A stretch of 64,000 nt of DNA from Syntrophotalea carbinolica DSM 2380 (GCF_000012885.1 NC_007498.2:682001-746000); one strand, 5' to 3'; numbered from the stretch's first letter, positions 42,954-52,676 are shown. Notes: generated from the letters alone by a model not told the origin. Made by a program: numbers and translations.

Positions 42954-44309
42954 ATGGATCAGAAACAGCAACTTCTTCTGGATACCGTTAAAAAATTGAT
43001 CCGCCGCGGAGCCTACTCCAACCTTTCCAAGGTTATCGGTAAAACACACCCCGCCGATATCGCCCATCTTTTTCCCCATCTGACGCCTAAAGAACAGCAA
43101 ACCCTGTTTAACCTCATCGAGGATACCGAAACCGCTGCCAGCGTGCTGTCGGAACTCGATTATGTCAGTGGCGCGCAACTGCTGGAAAAAATCGGCCAGG
43201 AGGCCATTAGCGAGGTCCTCCAGGAGATGCCCTACGACGATGCCGTCGAAATCATCCGCAACATGCCTGAGGAGATTGCCGAAGAAATCCTCAGCACCAT
43301 GAAGGATGAGCATTCCGAGGAAATCGAACAGCTGCTGAAATACGACGAAGATACCGCCGGCGGCATTATGTCGACGGAGTTTTTCTGTCTGCCCGAAGAG
43401 ACGACGGTACAGCAGGCCATTGACGCTTTGCAGCAGGCCAGCGATGTGGAGATGGTGTTTTACGTGTATGTCGTGGATCGCCATAATCATCTGGTCGGGG
43501 TGTTGTCCCTGCGGCAGTTGCTGATGGTTCCGCCGTCCAGGCGTCTCAAGGAGATCATGGTCACCGACGTGATCAGTGTGCGTACCAACAAGGACCAGGA
43601 AGAGGTCGCGCAACTGGTCGAACGCTATAACATTCTGGCGTTGCCGGTCGTGGACGAGTGGAACAAGCTGGTCGGACTTATCACCGTCGACGATGTCATT
43701 GACGTGTTGCGCGAGGAGGCCACCGAAGATATCTACAAGATGGCCGGTGCCAGCGAAGAGGAATTGCTCTATGGGCACAAATCCTTCAAAGTCGCCCGGC
43801 TGCGTCTGCCCTGGCTGATTACCAACCTGTTCGGTGGCATCATTACCGGTTATCTCATGTGGCGTTTCAGGATGACCCTGGAAGCCGTTATCGCCCTGAT
43901 AACCTTTATCCCGGTCATTACAGGTATGGGCGGTAATGTCGGCGGTCAGTCGGCGACCATCGTGGTGCGCGGTTTCGCTACCGGTAATATCGATTTCTCC
44001 ACCTTGCGCAAGGTCTTCTTCAAGGAGTTGCGGGTCGGTATGATCATGGGGACCGTGTGCGGCATGACCGTGGGACTGGTGGCATATTTATGGCATCACA
44101 ATATTTACCTGGGGCTGGTGGTCGGTTTGGCCATGGTCTCGGCCATGACCGTGGCTGCAACCATGGGGGTGCTGGCGCCGAGCTTTTTCAAGCGGATGGG
44201 GATCGACCCCGCTATCGCATCGAGTCCTTTTGTTCAGACGGCGAACGATATTACGGGGATTCTCATCTATTTCGGTACGGCCACCCTGTTTTTGGCCTAT
44301 CTGCATTGA
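42954..44309 (+). CDS. mgtE: Magnesium transporter MgtE
   Basis: A 451-aa protein; the ATG at 42954 follows gcggagggacgcc. MgtE N domain (about 30-130), two CBS domains (about 135-260, with VYVVDRHNHLVGVLSLRQLL and LPVVDEWNKLVGLITVDD), then five TM helices with the pore motif FIPVITGMGGNVGGQSATIV. It is a Mg2+ channel closed by cytoplasmic Mg2+ bound at the N/CBS interface. No Mg2+ riboswitch is evident in the short leader. Confidence 0.97.
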   Translation: MDQKQQLLLDTVKKLIRRGAYSNLSKVIGKTHPADIAHLFPHLTPKEQQTLFNLIEDTETAASVLSELDYVSGAQLLEKIGQEAISEVLQEMPYDDAVEIIRNMPEEIAEEILSTMKDEHSEEIEQLLKYDEDTAGGIMSTEFFCLPEETTVQQAIDALQQASDVEMVFYVYVVDRHNHLVGVLSLRQLLMVPPSRRLKEIMVTDVISVRTNKDQEEVAQLVERYNILALPVVDEWNKLVGLITVDDVIDVLREEATEDIYKMAGASEEELLYGHKSFKVARLRLPWLITNLFGGIITGYLMWRFRMTLEAVIALITFIPVITGMGGNVGGQSATIVVRGFATGNIDFSTLRKVFFKELRVGMIMGTVCGMTVGLVAYLWHHNIYLGLVVGLAMVSAMTVAATMGVLAPSFFKRMGIDPAIASSPFVQTANDITGILIYFGTATLFLAYLH

Positions 44310-44407
44310 CGATATCGTGACGCCTTGCGCAGGCAGGCTGCTCCGATGGAGCCGGGTGTGTTCTCGCGCAAAATTTGCCGGTGGGTAGTCAGGAGGTACG
44401 CTGGCTT

Positions 44408-45184
44408 ATGGAAAACTGTTCTTCGGATGCCGTGGTTCTGCATCACTTCGATTATGGTGAAGCGGATCGTATTGTGACCTTGTTCAGTCTGGAAAAGGGT
44501 TTGATCAAGGGCATTGCGCGTCAGGCGCGTAAAAGCCGCAAGCGTTTCGGCGCGGCTTTGGAGCCGTTTTCCACGGTGCATATGCGCTGGCAGTCGCGGT
44601 CGGGCCGCGACCTGGTCACGCTTCAGGATGCCGAACTCATCGATTTGCGCAGCGGTTTGCGGCACAATCTGCTGGCGATGGCCCTGGCAGCCTATGGGTG
44701 CGAGTTGGTCGAGAACCTGGTGGGTGAAACCGGGGCTCAGCCGCCGGTGTACGATTTGTTGACAGCCTTTCTCACCCATGTCAACCACCATGGCGGCTCC
44801 GAGGAGGCCCGCCTGCTGTTGGAACTGCGCCTGCTATGTCTTTCCGGATATGCTCCCCATCTTGTGCATTGTTGCAAATGCGGCGCTTCGTTTACGTCCG
44901 AAACCGTTGCCTTCGCCGCCTCGCTGGGGGGCAGTCTTTGCCTGGATTGCGTTACCGGAGTCGATGTGCAGTATCTCTCGCTTCTGTCTTTGGGGAGTCT
45001 GGCCCGCGCCCTCAAGGCCCCGTTGGCACTGTTTGAAGGTTTTCGCTTCGGGTCGCAGACGTTGCAGCAGGGGGGGCAGGTGGTTTCCTCTATGCTTCGG
45101 CAGCAGTTGACCCGGCCCGTCAAATCCTTGTCCTTTCTCAGTCAACTGACTGAAGGCAGCGCCCGCGTCGCTGCCATACGTTAG
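44408..45184 (+). CDS. recO: DNA repair protein RecO
   Basis: A 258-aa protein started at the ATG at 44408 (caggaggtacgctggctt). N-terminal OB fold (1-80) with VVLHHFDYGEADRIVTLFSL and KGIARQARKSRKRFG; a helical centre; a C4 zinc site (HCCKCGASF and LCLDCVTG at about 155-180). RecO loads RecA on SSB-coated gaps with RecR. It lies 98 nt after mgtE. A divergent C-terminal end is normal for this family. Confidence 0.92.
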   Translation: MENCSSDAVVLHHFDYGEADRIVTLFSLEKGLIKGIARQARKSRKRFGAALEPFSTVHMRWQSRSGRDLVTLQDAELIDLRSGLRHNLLAMALAAYGCELVENLVGETGAQPPVYDLLTAFLTHVNHHGGSEEARLLLELRLLCLSGYAPHLVHCCKCGASFTSETVAFAASLGGSLCLDCVTGVDVQYLSLLSLGSLARALKAPLALFEGFRFGSQTLQQGGQVVSSMLRQQLTRPVKSLSFLSQLTEGSARVAAIR

Positions 45185-45336
45185 ACGTGTGGTCCGGTTT
45201 GCCCCCTGCTTGTCTGCGCCCGGTTCCGTTCTTGATGGGGTTGACGATCTGCGGGAACACACGGCAGAGGCTGCTGTAACGTTTTTCATGATAGATAATA
45301 GCCGCCGACGTTTGCCCGGTTTTGGCGTCAAACGGG

Positions 45337-45366
45337 TTGACAGATTTAACGCAAACAGGCTAAGGT
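45337..45366 (+). promoter_or_regulatory. Sigma-70-type promoter of glyQ-glyS
   Basis: TTGACA (45337-45342), 18 nt, TAAGGT (45361-45366). The leader is about 75 nt and contains a 7-bp hairpin (agcgtcc / ggacgct) just before the ribosome-binding site. Confidence 0.65.
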
Positions 45367-45450
45367 TGGCTGCTCAAATGGTAGCGTATCCCGAAGCCGG
45401 AAAGAGCGTCCCCCGAAACGGTGCGGACGCTTACCGGGCCTGGAGGCATT

Positions 45451-46323
45451 GTGAATTTTCAAGAATTGATCCTTGCTTTGCAGAATTACTGGGCAAAGCA
45501 AGGTTGTATTATCCAGCAACCGTACGATATGGAAAAAGGTGCGGGAACCTTCAACCCCGCGACTTTTCTGCGCGTGCTCGGCCCTGAGCCCTGGAATGTG
45601 GCCTATGTGGAGCCTTCCCGGCGTCCGACGGATGGACGTTACGGTGAGAACCCCAACCGCCTGCAGCACTACTATCAGTTCCAGGTTGTGATGAAACCAT
45701 CGCCTACGAATATCCAGGAACTGTATCTCGATTCCCTTAAAAGTTTCGGGATCAGTCCGTCCCGACACGATATCCGTTTTGTCGAGGATGACTGGGAATC
45801 GCCGACTCTGGGTGCCTGGGGACTCGGCTGGGAAGTGTGGCTGGATGGTATGGAAATAACGCAGTTTACTTATTTTCAGCAGGTCGGTGGTATCGACCTG
45901 AAACCGGTCTCGGCTGAAATTACTTATGGTTGTGAACGGATCGCCATGTACCTGCAGGGCGTGGACAATGTCTACGATCTGGAATGGATCGACGGCATCA
46001 AATACGGCGATGTGCATCACCAGTCCGAGGTGGAGTATTCGACCTACAACTTCGAAGAAGCCGACGCCGGCATGCTGTTCAATCTGTTCGACATGTATGA
46101 GAAGGAGTGCTCCCGTCTGGCCAAGAGCCAGTTGGTGCTGCCCGCCTACGATTACGTGCTCAAAGCTTCGCATGCCTTCAATCTGCTCGATGCGCGAGGG
46201 GCCATATCCGTGACGGAAAGGGCTCACTATATCGGCCGTGTCCGTAACCTGGCCAGGTTGTGTGCCGAAGGCTATGTCGCTCAGCGGGAGAAACTAGGCT
46301 TCCCCTTGATCAAGGGCCGGTAA
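45451..46323 (+). CDS. glyQ: Glycyl-tRNA synthetase alpha subunit
   Basis: A 290-aa protein started at GTG 45451, 5 nt after ggagg. Begins [20 protein letters not shown]; catalytic-core landmarks are [20 protein letters not shown] and [20 protein letters not shown]. This is the bacterial alpha2-beta2 type GlyRS; the alpha subunit forms glycyl-adenylate. The beta subunit gene follows 77 nt later, with a terminator-like hairpin between them. Confidence 0.97.
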   Translation: MNFQELILALQNYWAKQGCIIQQPYDMEKGAGTFNPATFLRVLGPEPWNVAYVEPSRRPTDGRYGENPNRLQHYYQFQVVMKPSPTNIQELYLDSLKSFGISPSRHDIRFVEDDWESPTLGAWGLGWEVWLDGMEITQFTYFQQVGGIDLKPVSAEITYGCERIAMYLQGVDNVYDLEWIDGIKYGDVHHQSEVEYSTYNFEEADAGMLFNLFDMYEKECSRLAKSQLVLPAYDYVLKASHAFNLLDARGAISVTERAHYIGRVRNLARLCAEGYVAQREKLGFPLIKGR

Positions 46324-46345
46324 ATTCCTGACAAAAGGTAACCCC

Positions 46346-46382
46346 GCCACGGAAACGTTTGTTTTCCGTGGCTTGATTTTTT
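46346..46382 (+). terminator. Terminator-like hairpin between glyQ and glyS
   Basis: A 10-bp stem (gccacggaaa / tttccgtggc) followed by ttgattttttt, lying inside an operon whose products form one enzyme. It would reduce glyS transcription relative to glyQ unless read through. Confidence 0.75.
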
Positions 46383-46400
46383 TGAAATGATGGAGCGCGC

Positions 46401-48467
46401 ATGTCTGCTGAACTGTTCCTGGAAATTGGTACCGAGGAAATACCCGCCGGTTTTTTGCCGACGGCCATGGCTGATCTCGAACGACTGATTCGCAAAGAAC
46501 TGGAAACCGGGCGTATCGGTTTCGAAACGGTACGAACCTTTGCGACCCCGCGTCGTCTGGTATTGGCGGTAACGGGGGTCGCAAGCGGACAGGCACGTCA
46601 GGAAGTCACGGCCTCCGGTCCGTCCGTTTCGGTGGCTTTCGATGCCGACGGCAATCCGACCAAGGCGGCTCTCGGTTTTGCCCGCAGTAACGGCGTGGAA
46701 GTCTCCGATCTTGAGCGCCGTGAGACGGATAAAGGCGAATACCTGTTTGTCTCCAAGGTGGTTGAGGGACGCCCGACGGGTGAATTGTTGCCCGAAATGT
46801 TACCGCGTATCATCGCTGCCATTCCGTTCAAGAAATCGATGCGCTGGAAAGACCTCGATATCCGCTTTGCCCGTCCCATGCACTGGATCGTGGCCCTTTT
46901 CGACGGCCAGGTCGTGCCCTTTTCCTATGGTAATCTGACCAGCGGCAACCTTTCTTACGGCCACCGTTTCATGGCTCCCGATGCTTTTGAGGTCAGCAGC
47001 CTCGAGCAGTATCTGGTAGAAGCCGAAAAGCATTTTGTCATTGTCGATCCCGTCAAGCGCCGGCAGATCATATCGGACCAGCTGGCCGAGGTGGTCGGTC
47101 GCTGCGGAGGGAAGCTGAATCCCGACGACGACCTGCTCGATGAAGTGGCTTTTCTTGTCGAATACCCGGCGGCCGTGATGGGGGGCTTTGAGGACAGCTA
47201 TCTGCAATTGCCGCCCGAGTTGCTCATCACCGTGATGCGGGAACATCAACGCTACTTTACCGTGGTCGACGATAGCGGTAAATTGCTGCCCCGTTTTATC
47301 ACCATCTCCAATACCCGCGCCGAAGACCTGACGGTAGTCCAGCAGGGCAACGAGAGGGTGCTGCGCGCGCGCCTGTCCGACGCCATGTTCTTCTGGAATG
47401 AGGACCGCAAGGTCAAGCTCGAAAGCCGGCTCGACGCACTCAAGAATGTGGTTTACCAGGCCAAGCTTGGCACCAGCTACGAAAAAGTCATGCGCTTCAA
47501 GACCCTGGCTGTGGAACTGGCACAGCAGCAGGTGCCGGAGGTCGTCGAACTGACCGAACGGGCGGCGTCGCTTGCCAAGTGCGACCTTGAGACTGGCATG
47601 GTATTTGAATTCACCGAGCTCCAGGGTGTTATGGGGCGTGAGTATGCGCTGCTCGATGGTGAAGATCCTCGTGTCGCACGCGCTATTTTCGAACACTACC
47701 TGCCCGTGCAGGCCGGTGGCGAACTGCCCGGCGACGACGTCGGGGCGTTTGTTTCCATCGCCGATAAGATCGACTCGATCTGCGGATGTTTCGGTGTCGG
47801 GTTGATCCCTACCGGTACGGCAGACCCCTTCGCTCTGCGGCGCAGCGCTATCGGTATCCTGAATATTATCCTGGACCGCGGCTATCGGCTGTCTCTGCCC
47901 GCTCTGGTCGAACGCAGCCTTGGGCTGTTGGCAGACAAACTGACGCGGCCGGCAACCGAAGTTGCCGCCGATGTGCTGGAGTTCCTCCGCTTGCGGTTTT
48001 TCAACATGTTGACCGCGCAGGGGTTGCCGAACGATGTGGTCGATGCCGTTCTCAGTGCCGCGTTCGAGGATCCGGTCGATGCGCTGCAGCGTGTCAAGGG
48101 ATTGGCATCCTTCCGTGAAGAAGGAGAGTTTGAAGCTCTGGCCGTTACCTTCAAGCGGGTGGTCAACATCGTCAAGGGTGGTGTCGACACCTCCGTGGAT
48201 TCCGCTTTGTTCGAAGCGGATTGCGAGGCGGGACTTTTCGACGCCTTGCAGAATGTAACGGGGCGGTTTGAGCAATTTGTCGCAGAAGGTGCCTATTTGG
48301 ATGCCCTGCGTACGGTGGGGGGCTTGCGTTCTCCCGTAGATGCTTTGTTTGAAGGGGTTATGGTCATGTCTCCGGACGAGGCCGTGAAAACCAATCGACT
48401 TGCTTTACTGACAGCAGTGGCGCGACTTTTTCAGGGAATCGCTGACTTCTCGAAAATCGCTGCCTGA
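46401..48467 (+). CDS. glyS: Glycyl-tRNA synthetase beta subunit
   Basis: A 688-aa protein. N-terminus MSAELFLEIGTEEIPAGFLP is diagnostic; it is followed by the B3/4- and HD-like domains (LYVEYPAAVMGGFEDSYLQL-type segment, here VEYPAAVMGGFEDSYLQLPP) and a C-terminal anticodon-binding region. It binds tRNA-Gly for the alpha subunit. The start has a tggagcgcgc leader after the intercistronic hairpin. ppdK follows after 76 nt. Confidence 0.97.
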   Translation: MSAELFLEIGTEEIPAGFLPTAMADLERLIRKELETGRIGFETVRTFATPRRLVLAVTGVASGQARQEVTASGPSVSVAFDADGNPTKAALGFARSNGVEVSDLERRETDKGEYLFVSKVVEGRPTGELLPEMLPRIIAAIPFKKSMRWKDLDIRFARPMHWIVALFDGQVVPFSYGNLTSGNLSYGHRFMAPDAFEVSSLEQYLVEAEKHFVIVDPVKRRQIISDQLAEVVGRCGGKLNPDDDLLDEVAFLVEYPAAVMGGFEDSYLQLPPELLITVMREHQRYFTVVDDSGKLLPRFITISNTRAEDLTVVQQGNERVLRARLSDAMFFWNEDRKVKLESRLDALKNVVYQAKLGTSYEKVMRFKTLAVELAQQQVPEVVELTERAASLAKCDLETGMVFEFTELQGVMGREYALLDGEDPRVARAIFEHYLPVQAGGELPGDDVGAFVSIADKIDSICGCFGVGLIPTGTADPFALRRSAIGILNIILDRGYRLSLPALVERSLGLLADKLTRPATEVAADVLEFLRLRFFNMLTAQGLPNDVVDAVLSAAFEDPVDALQRVKGLASFREEGEFEALAVTFKRVVNIVKGGVDTSVDSALFEADCEAGLFDALQNVTGRFEQFVAEGAYLDALRTVGGLRSPVDALFEGVMVMSPDEAVKTNRLALLTAVARLFQGIADFSKIAA

Positions 48468-48543
48468 GCAATAGAGGATACGGCGGCCTATGCCTGCTTG
48501 CATCGCGCCGCCGCATACTAAATCTTTCAGGAGGGACTCTTTA

Positions 48544-51210
48544 ATGGCTGTAAAGTACGTATATTTCTTCGGTGCCGATAAAACCGAGGGCGGAGGCCAG
48601 TTGCGTAACCTGCTCGGCGGAAAGGGTGCCAATCTCGCCGAGATGACGGCTATCGGCCTGCCGGTACCTGCCGGCTTCACTCTTACCACCGAACTCTGCA
48701 CCGAATTTTATCGCAATGACCGTCGTTATCCCGACGGCGTGCGCGAGGAAGTGGCCGAAAATCTTCGCAGCCTGGAAATGGCCATGGACAAGCGTTTCGG
48801 CGATCCGGCCAATCCCCTGTTGCTTTCCGTACGTTCGGGAAGCCGGGTGTCCATGCCGGGTATGATGGATACTGTCCTCAACCTTGGTCTTAACGATACC
48901 ACTGTGCAGGGTTTGATCGACCAGAGCAACGATGCCCGTTTTGCCTACGACTCCTACCGGCGCTTCATTCAGATGTATGCCAATGTTGTACTCGGTATGG
49001 ATGGCGAGGTTCTCGAGCATATCCTGGAAAATATGAAAGAAACCCGCGGCGTCGATCTCGACACCGAGTTGACTGCCGACGACCTGAAACAGTTGGTGAC
49101 TCTGTTCAAAACCAAAGTCAAGGACACTCTGGGCCATGACTTTCCCGATGACCCCGAGGAACAACTGTGGGGTGCCATCAACGCCGTATTCGGTTCCTGG
49201 ATGAACCCGCGTGCCGTAACCTATCGCAAGCTCAACAGCATCCCGGCCGACTGGGGTACTGCCGTTAACGTTCAGGCGATGGTGTTCGGCAACATGGGTA
49301 ACGATTGCGCCACCGGTGTTGCCTTCACCCGTAATCCCTCCACCGGGGAGAATTACTTTTTCGGTGAATTTCTCCTCAATGCCCAGGGCGAAGACGTGGT
49401 GGCCGGTATTCGGACGCCGCAGCCTATCGACAAGGGTAGCAGCGACGGCCAGTTGCCGTCTCTTGAGGAAGTGATGCCCGAATGTTACCAGCAGCTGCTG
49501 GATATTCGCGATCTGCTCGAAAAGCATTATCGCGATATGCAGGATATCGAATTCACCATCGAAAACCACAAGCTCTATATGTTGCAGACCCGTGGCGGCA
49601 AGCGCACGGCCTCGGCTGCGGTGAAGATCGCCGTGGATATGGAGAAAGAAGGTCTGATCGACAAAAAAGAGGCGGTGTTGCGTGTGGCCCCCGAGCAGCT
49701 CGATCAGCTGTTGCACCCCTCCCTCGATCCCAATGCCTGCAAGGAAATCATCGCCACCGGCCTGCCGGCTTCGCCCGGCGCCGCCAGCGGCGAGATCGTG
49801 TTCTCAGCTGAAGACGCCGAAAATGCCGCCAAGCTTGGGCTCAAGGTTATCCTGGTGCGTATCGAAACCAGCCCCGAGGATATTCACGGCATGAACGCTG
49901 CGCAAGGTATCCTGACCGCCCGCGGCGGCATGACTTCCCACGCTGCCGTCGTTGCACGTGGTATGGGTAAATGCTGCGTGGCCGGTTGCGGTTCCATCAA
50001 GGTCGACTATAAAGCCCAGCAGTTCACCACCGCCAGTGGCGATGTGTTCAAAAAAGGCGATGTCATCACCCTCGACGGTTCCACCGGCGAAGTCATGAAG
50101 GGTTCCGTCGATACGGTCCAGCCTTCCTTGACCGGTGATTTCGGTAAACTCATGGAGTGGGTCGATCAATACCGTCGTTTGCGTGTACGCACCAACGCCG
50201 ATACGCCTAACGATGCTGCCGTCGCTCGTGATTTCGGTGCCGAAGGTATCGGCCTGTGCCGCACCGAGCATATGTTCTTCGAGGGCGACCGCATCATGGC
50301 GGTCCGGGAGATGATTCTTTCCGAGGATGTGGAAGGCCGCAAGCAGGCTCTGGCCAAGATCCTGCCCATGCAAAAAGGGGACTTCCTCGGCTTGTTCCGT
50401 GAAATGAAGGGCCTGCCGGTCACGATTCGTCTGCTTGATCCGCCCTTGCATGAATTTCTGCCGCATACCGACAAGGAGCTGGAGGAACTGGCCGATGTCA
50501 TGAAGGTGCCGGCCAAGACTCTCAAGCACAAGGTCGAGTATCTGCACGAATTCAACCCGATGCTGGGTCATCGCGGCTGCCGCCTGGGGGTAACCTACCC
50601 TGAAATTTACGACATGCAGGTTCAGGCCATCATGGAAGCGGCTTGCGAACTGATTGCCGAGGAAGGTTACGAAATCGTTCCGGAAATCATGATCCCGCTG
50701 GTTGGCCACGTCGCCGAGCTCAAGCTGCTGCGTGCTCGGGCCATCCGCACTGCCGACGAAGTGATTTCGCGCTACGCCGCCGAAGTTAAATATCTTATCG
50801 GCACCATGATCGAGTTGCCGCGCGCAGCTCTTACCGCCGATGAAATCGCCTGCGAAGCCGAGTTCTTCTCCTTTGGTACCAATGACCTGACCCAGACCAC
50901 CTTCGGCCTGTCCCGCGACGATGCCGGCAAGTTCCTGCCCTCGTATGTACAGCGGGAAATCCTGCCCAACGATCCCTTCGTCACCCTCGATCAGGATGGG
51001 GTTGGCCAATTGGTGCGGATCGGTTGTGAAAAAGGGCGCAAGAGCCGCCCCGATATCAAGCTCGGGATCTGCGGTGAGCACGGCGGCGATCCTTCCAGCG
51101 TGATCTTCTGTCACAATGCAGGGTTGAATTATGTATCCTGTTCGCCTTATCGGGTGCCCATCGCCCGGCTGGCTGCGGCCCATGCTGCCTTGCTCGAGGA
51201 GCGTGGATAA
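48544..51210 (+). CDS. ppdK: Pyruvate, phosphate dikinase
   Basis: An 888-aa enzyme; the ATG at 48544 follows aggagggactcttta. ATP-grasp domain 1-350 (LLGGKGANLAEMTAIGLPVP), phospho-His domain with GGMTSHAAVVARGMGKCCVA (about 475-494, His phosphorylated), and a PEP-binding TIM barrel with GCRLGVTYPEIYDMQ and FFSFGTNDLTQTTFG. It interconverts pyruvate + ATP + Pi and PEP + AMP + PPi, supporting gluconeogenesis in acetate- or lactate-using anaerobes. Last gene of a probable glyQ-glyS-ppdK run. Confidence 0.98.
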   Translation: MAVKYVYFFGADKTEGGGQLRNLLGGKGANLAEMTAIGLPVPAGFTLTTELCTEFYRNDRRYPDGVREEVAENLRSLEMAMDKRFGDPANPLLLSVRSGSRVSMPGMMDTVLNLGLNDTTVQGLIDQSNDARFAYDSYRRFIQMYANVVLGMDGEVLEHILENMKETRGVDLDTELTADDLKQLVTLFKTKVKDTLGHDFPDDPEEQLWGAINAVFGSWMNPRAVTYRKLNSIPADWGTAVNVQAMVFGNMGNDCATGVAFTRNPSTGENYFFGEFLLNAQGEDVVAGIRTPQPIDKGSSDGQLPSLEEVMPECYQQLLDIRDLLEKHYRDMQDIEFTIENHKLYMLQTRGGKRTASAAVKIAVDMEKEGLIDKKEAVLRVAPEQLDQLLHPSLDPNACKEIIATGLPASPGAASGEIVFSAEDAENAAKLGLKVILVRIETSPEDIHGMNAAQGILTARGGMTSHAAVVARGMGKCCVAGCGSIKVDYKAQQFTTASGDVFKKGDVITLDGSTGEVMKGSVDTVQPSLTGDFGKLMEWVDQYRRLRVRTNADTPNDAAVARDFGAEGIGLCRTEHMFFEGDRIMAVREMILSEDVEGRKQALAKILPMQKGDFLGLFREMKGLPVTIRLLDPPLHEFLPHTDKELEELADVMKVPAKTLKHKVEYLHEFNPMLGHRGCRLGVTYPEIYDMQVQAIMEAACELIAEEGYEIVPEIMIPLVGHVAELKLLRARAIRTADEVISRYAAEVKYLIGTMIELPRAALTADEIACEAEFFSFGTNDLTQTTFGLSRDDAGKFLPSYVQREILPNDPFVTLDQDGVGQLVRIGCEKGRKSRPDIKLGICGEHGGDPSSVIFCHNAGLNYVSCSPYRVPIARLAAAHAALLEERG

Positions 51211-51242
51211 CCTGTCGGGATCCTAAGCGCCAGTTACACCAG

Positions 51243-51277
51243 GCGGCCCCCGGAGGATCTTCGGGGGCCGCTTTTTA
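51243..51277 (+). terminator. Intrinsic terminator after ppdK
   Basis: A 10-bp GC-rich stem (gcggcccccg / cgggggccgc) followed by T5. Confidence 0.9.
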
Positions 51278-51334
51278 TGTTTTAGCCTGGAATGGAACAC
51301 GGGGTTTTCAGCCGATGCCGAAAGGTCCCATTTC

Positions 51335-51364
51335 TTGACAGGTTCTTGCTCTGGATGATAGATT
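51335..51364 (+). promoter_or_regulatory. Sigma-70-type promoter of the gene at 51434
   Basis: TTGACA (51335-51340), 18 nt, TAGATT (51359-51364). The predicted start is near 51371, only about 15 nt before the hairpin at 51386. Confidence 0.65.
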
Positions 51365-51385
51365 CGGAGTAACGCAATACGCTGT

Positions 51386-51415
51386 GCCACAGGGACGCGT
51401 CCCTGTGGCTTTTTC
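51386..51415 (+). terminator. Terminator-like perfect palindrome in the leader of the gene at 51434
   Basis: A 24-nt perfect palindrome (gccacagggac, gc, gtccctgtggc) followed by T5, ending 19 nt before the start codon and just downstream of the promoter. Confidence 0.75.
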
Positions 51416-51433
51416 GTTGTTTTGAGGAGATGT

Positions 51434-51868
51434 ATGAGCAAGCAGTTAGCGGCAGGAGATTTTATCGAGGCTCGTTGCACCCGTTGTCGAGCCGTGACAA
51501 ACCATACGATTATCGCCATGGTAGGCACTGCACCGGTTCGGGTGCGTTGCAACACCTGTGACGGCGATCATAACTACCGGGCTCCCAAGGTCAAAAGTGC
51601 TCCCAAGGAGACGACTAAGGCTCGTCAGCCCGGTGCCACCCGCAAACCCAAGGCGATTCAGCAGGATGAGCAGCAGTGGCAGGAAGCTGCCGCACAGCTG
51701 CAGGCCGGGCAGACCGTACCTTATGGCATGGACAAGGCGTTTAAAACCGGCGACGCCGTCGATCACCCGGTTTTCGGAGTAGGGGTGGTTGTGGAAGTGA
51801 TTCCGCCGAATAAGGTGGAGATCCTGTTTGAGGCGGGTCGCAAACTGCTGCGTTGTAAACTGTCATAA
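51434..51868 (+). CDS. Zn-ribbon plus SH3-like-tail protein, unknown function
   Basis: A 144-aa protein; the ATG at 51434 follows tgaggagatgt. N-terminal CxxC knuckles (ARCTRCRAVTNHTI and VRCNTCDGDHNYR, residues about 15-48) form a zinc ribbon. A Lys/Ala/Pro-rich linker follows, then a C-terminal block VDHPVFGVGVVVEVIPPNKV resembling the CarD/UvrD-type Tudor-like fold (GD.V.H..FG.G.V). This could be a nucleic-acid or RNA-polymerase-associated protein, but that is inference. The leader hairpin suggests attenuation. Confidence 0.65.
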   Translation: MSKQLAAGDFIEARCTRCRAVTNHTIIAMVGTAPVRVRCNTCDGDHNYRAPKVKSAPKETTKARQPGATRKPKAIQQDEQQWQEAAAQLQAGQTVPYGMDKAFKTGDAVDHPVFGVGVVVEVIPPNKVEILFEAGRKLLRCKLS

Positions 51869-51965
51869 TAAAGGCGCAACGCCGTGTTTTGTGAAAACGC
51901 AATGGCGAATGGATTCGCCATGCCGGCGATGCAGGCAACGTTATCCATCCGGAGGTTTGCACCTT

Positions 51966-52664
51966 ATGGATTTTCCGGAACTGCACCCCTGGGATTTGAC
52001 GCCCAAGTCGGCTATTGCCTTGCAGAAGATGCTGGCCAAACGGGTATGTCTCGATAATCGGTTGCCCCGCGAGGTCCGCCATGTTGCCGGTGTGGATGTT
52101 TCCTACCGGCGCGGCGGCCGCGATTTTTACGCGGCCGTGGTGGTTCTGCAAATGCCCGACCTGGCAGTGGTGGAAAAGGTCACCGCCCGCGGCACGGTAA
52201 CCTTCCCCTATATCCCCGGTTTACTCTCATTCCGGGAGTTGCCGGTGGTGTTGCAGGCTTTTAAAAAGCTGGCCCTAACACCCGATGTTGTGATGGTGGA
52301 TGGCCAGGGCATCGCCCATCCTCGACATTTGGGGTTGGCGAGTCATTTGGGACTATGGCTTGACCTGGCCACCGTCGGGTGTGCCAAAAGCCGTTTATGT
52401 GGCGAGCACGGTCCCCCCGGAAGTCGCCGGGGGGACCGGGTTGCGCTACGGCTGGAAAACGAAACGGTGGGTGCGGTGCTGACGACCCGAAATGGCATCA
52501 AGCCCCTGTATATATCTCCCGGTCATCTGCTGGATGTCGATACTTCCGTTGACCTGGTTTTACGTTGTCTGGGGCGTTACCGTTTGCCCGAACCCACCCG
52601 TCTTGCACATCATCTGGCCAATGAAGCACGTCGCCACGGAATCTCCGCACCATTGCAGCCGTGA
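51966..52664 (+). CDS. nfi: Endonuclease V
   Basis: A 232-aa protein; the ATG at 51966 follows ccggaggtttgcacctt. Signature residues are AGVDVSYRRGG (catalytic Asp), FPYIPGLLSFRELPVVLQAF (PYIPG wedge that strips the damaged strand) and VMVDGQGIAHPRHLGLASHL (Asp/His). It nicks DNA 3' to deoxyinosine, a deamination repair step. Convergent with the FAH-family gene, with 12 nt between stops. Confidence 0.95.
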   Translation: MDFPELHPWDLTPKSAIALQKMLAKRVCLDNRLPREVRHVAGVDVSYRRGGRDFYAAVVVLQMPDLAVVEKVTARGTVTFPYIPGLLSFRELPVVLQAFKKLALTPDVVMVDGQGIAHPRHLGLASHLGLWLDLATVGCAKSRLCGEHGPPGSRRGDRVALRLENETVGAVLTTRNGIKPLYISPGHLLDVDTSVDLVLRCLGRYRLPEPTRLAHHLANEARRHGISAPLQP

Positions 52665-52676
52665 CGGTGTGACTGT

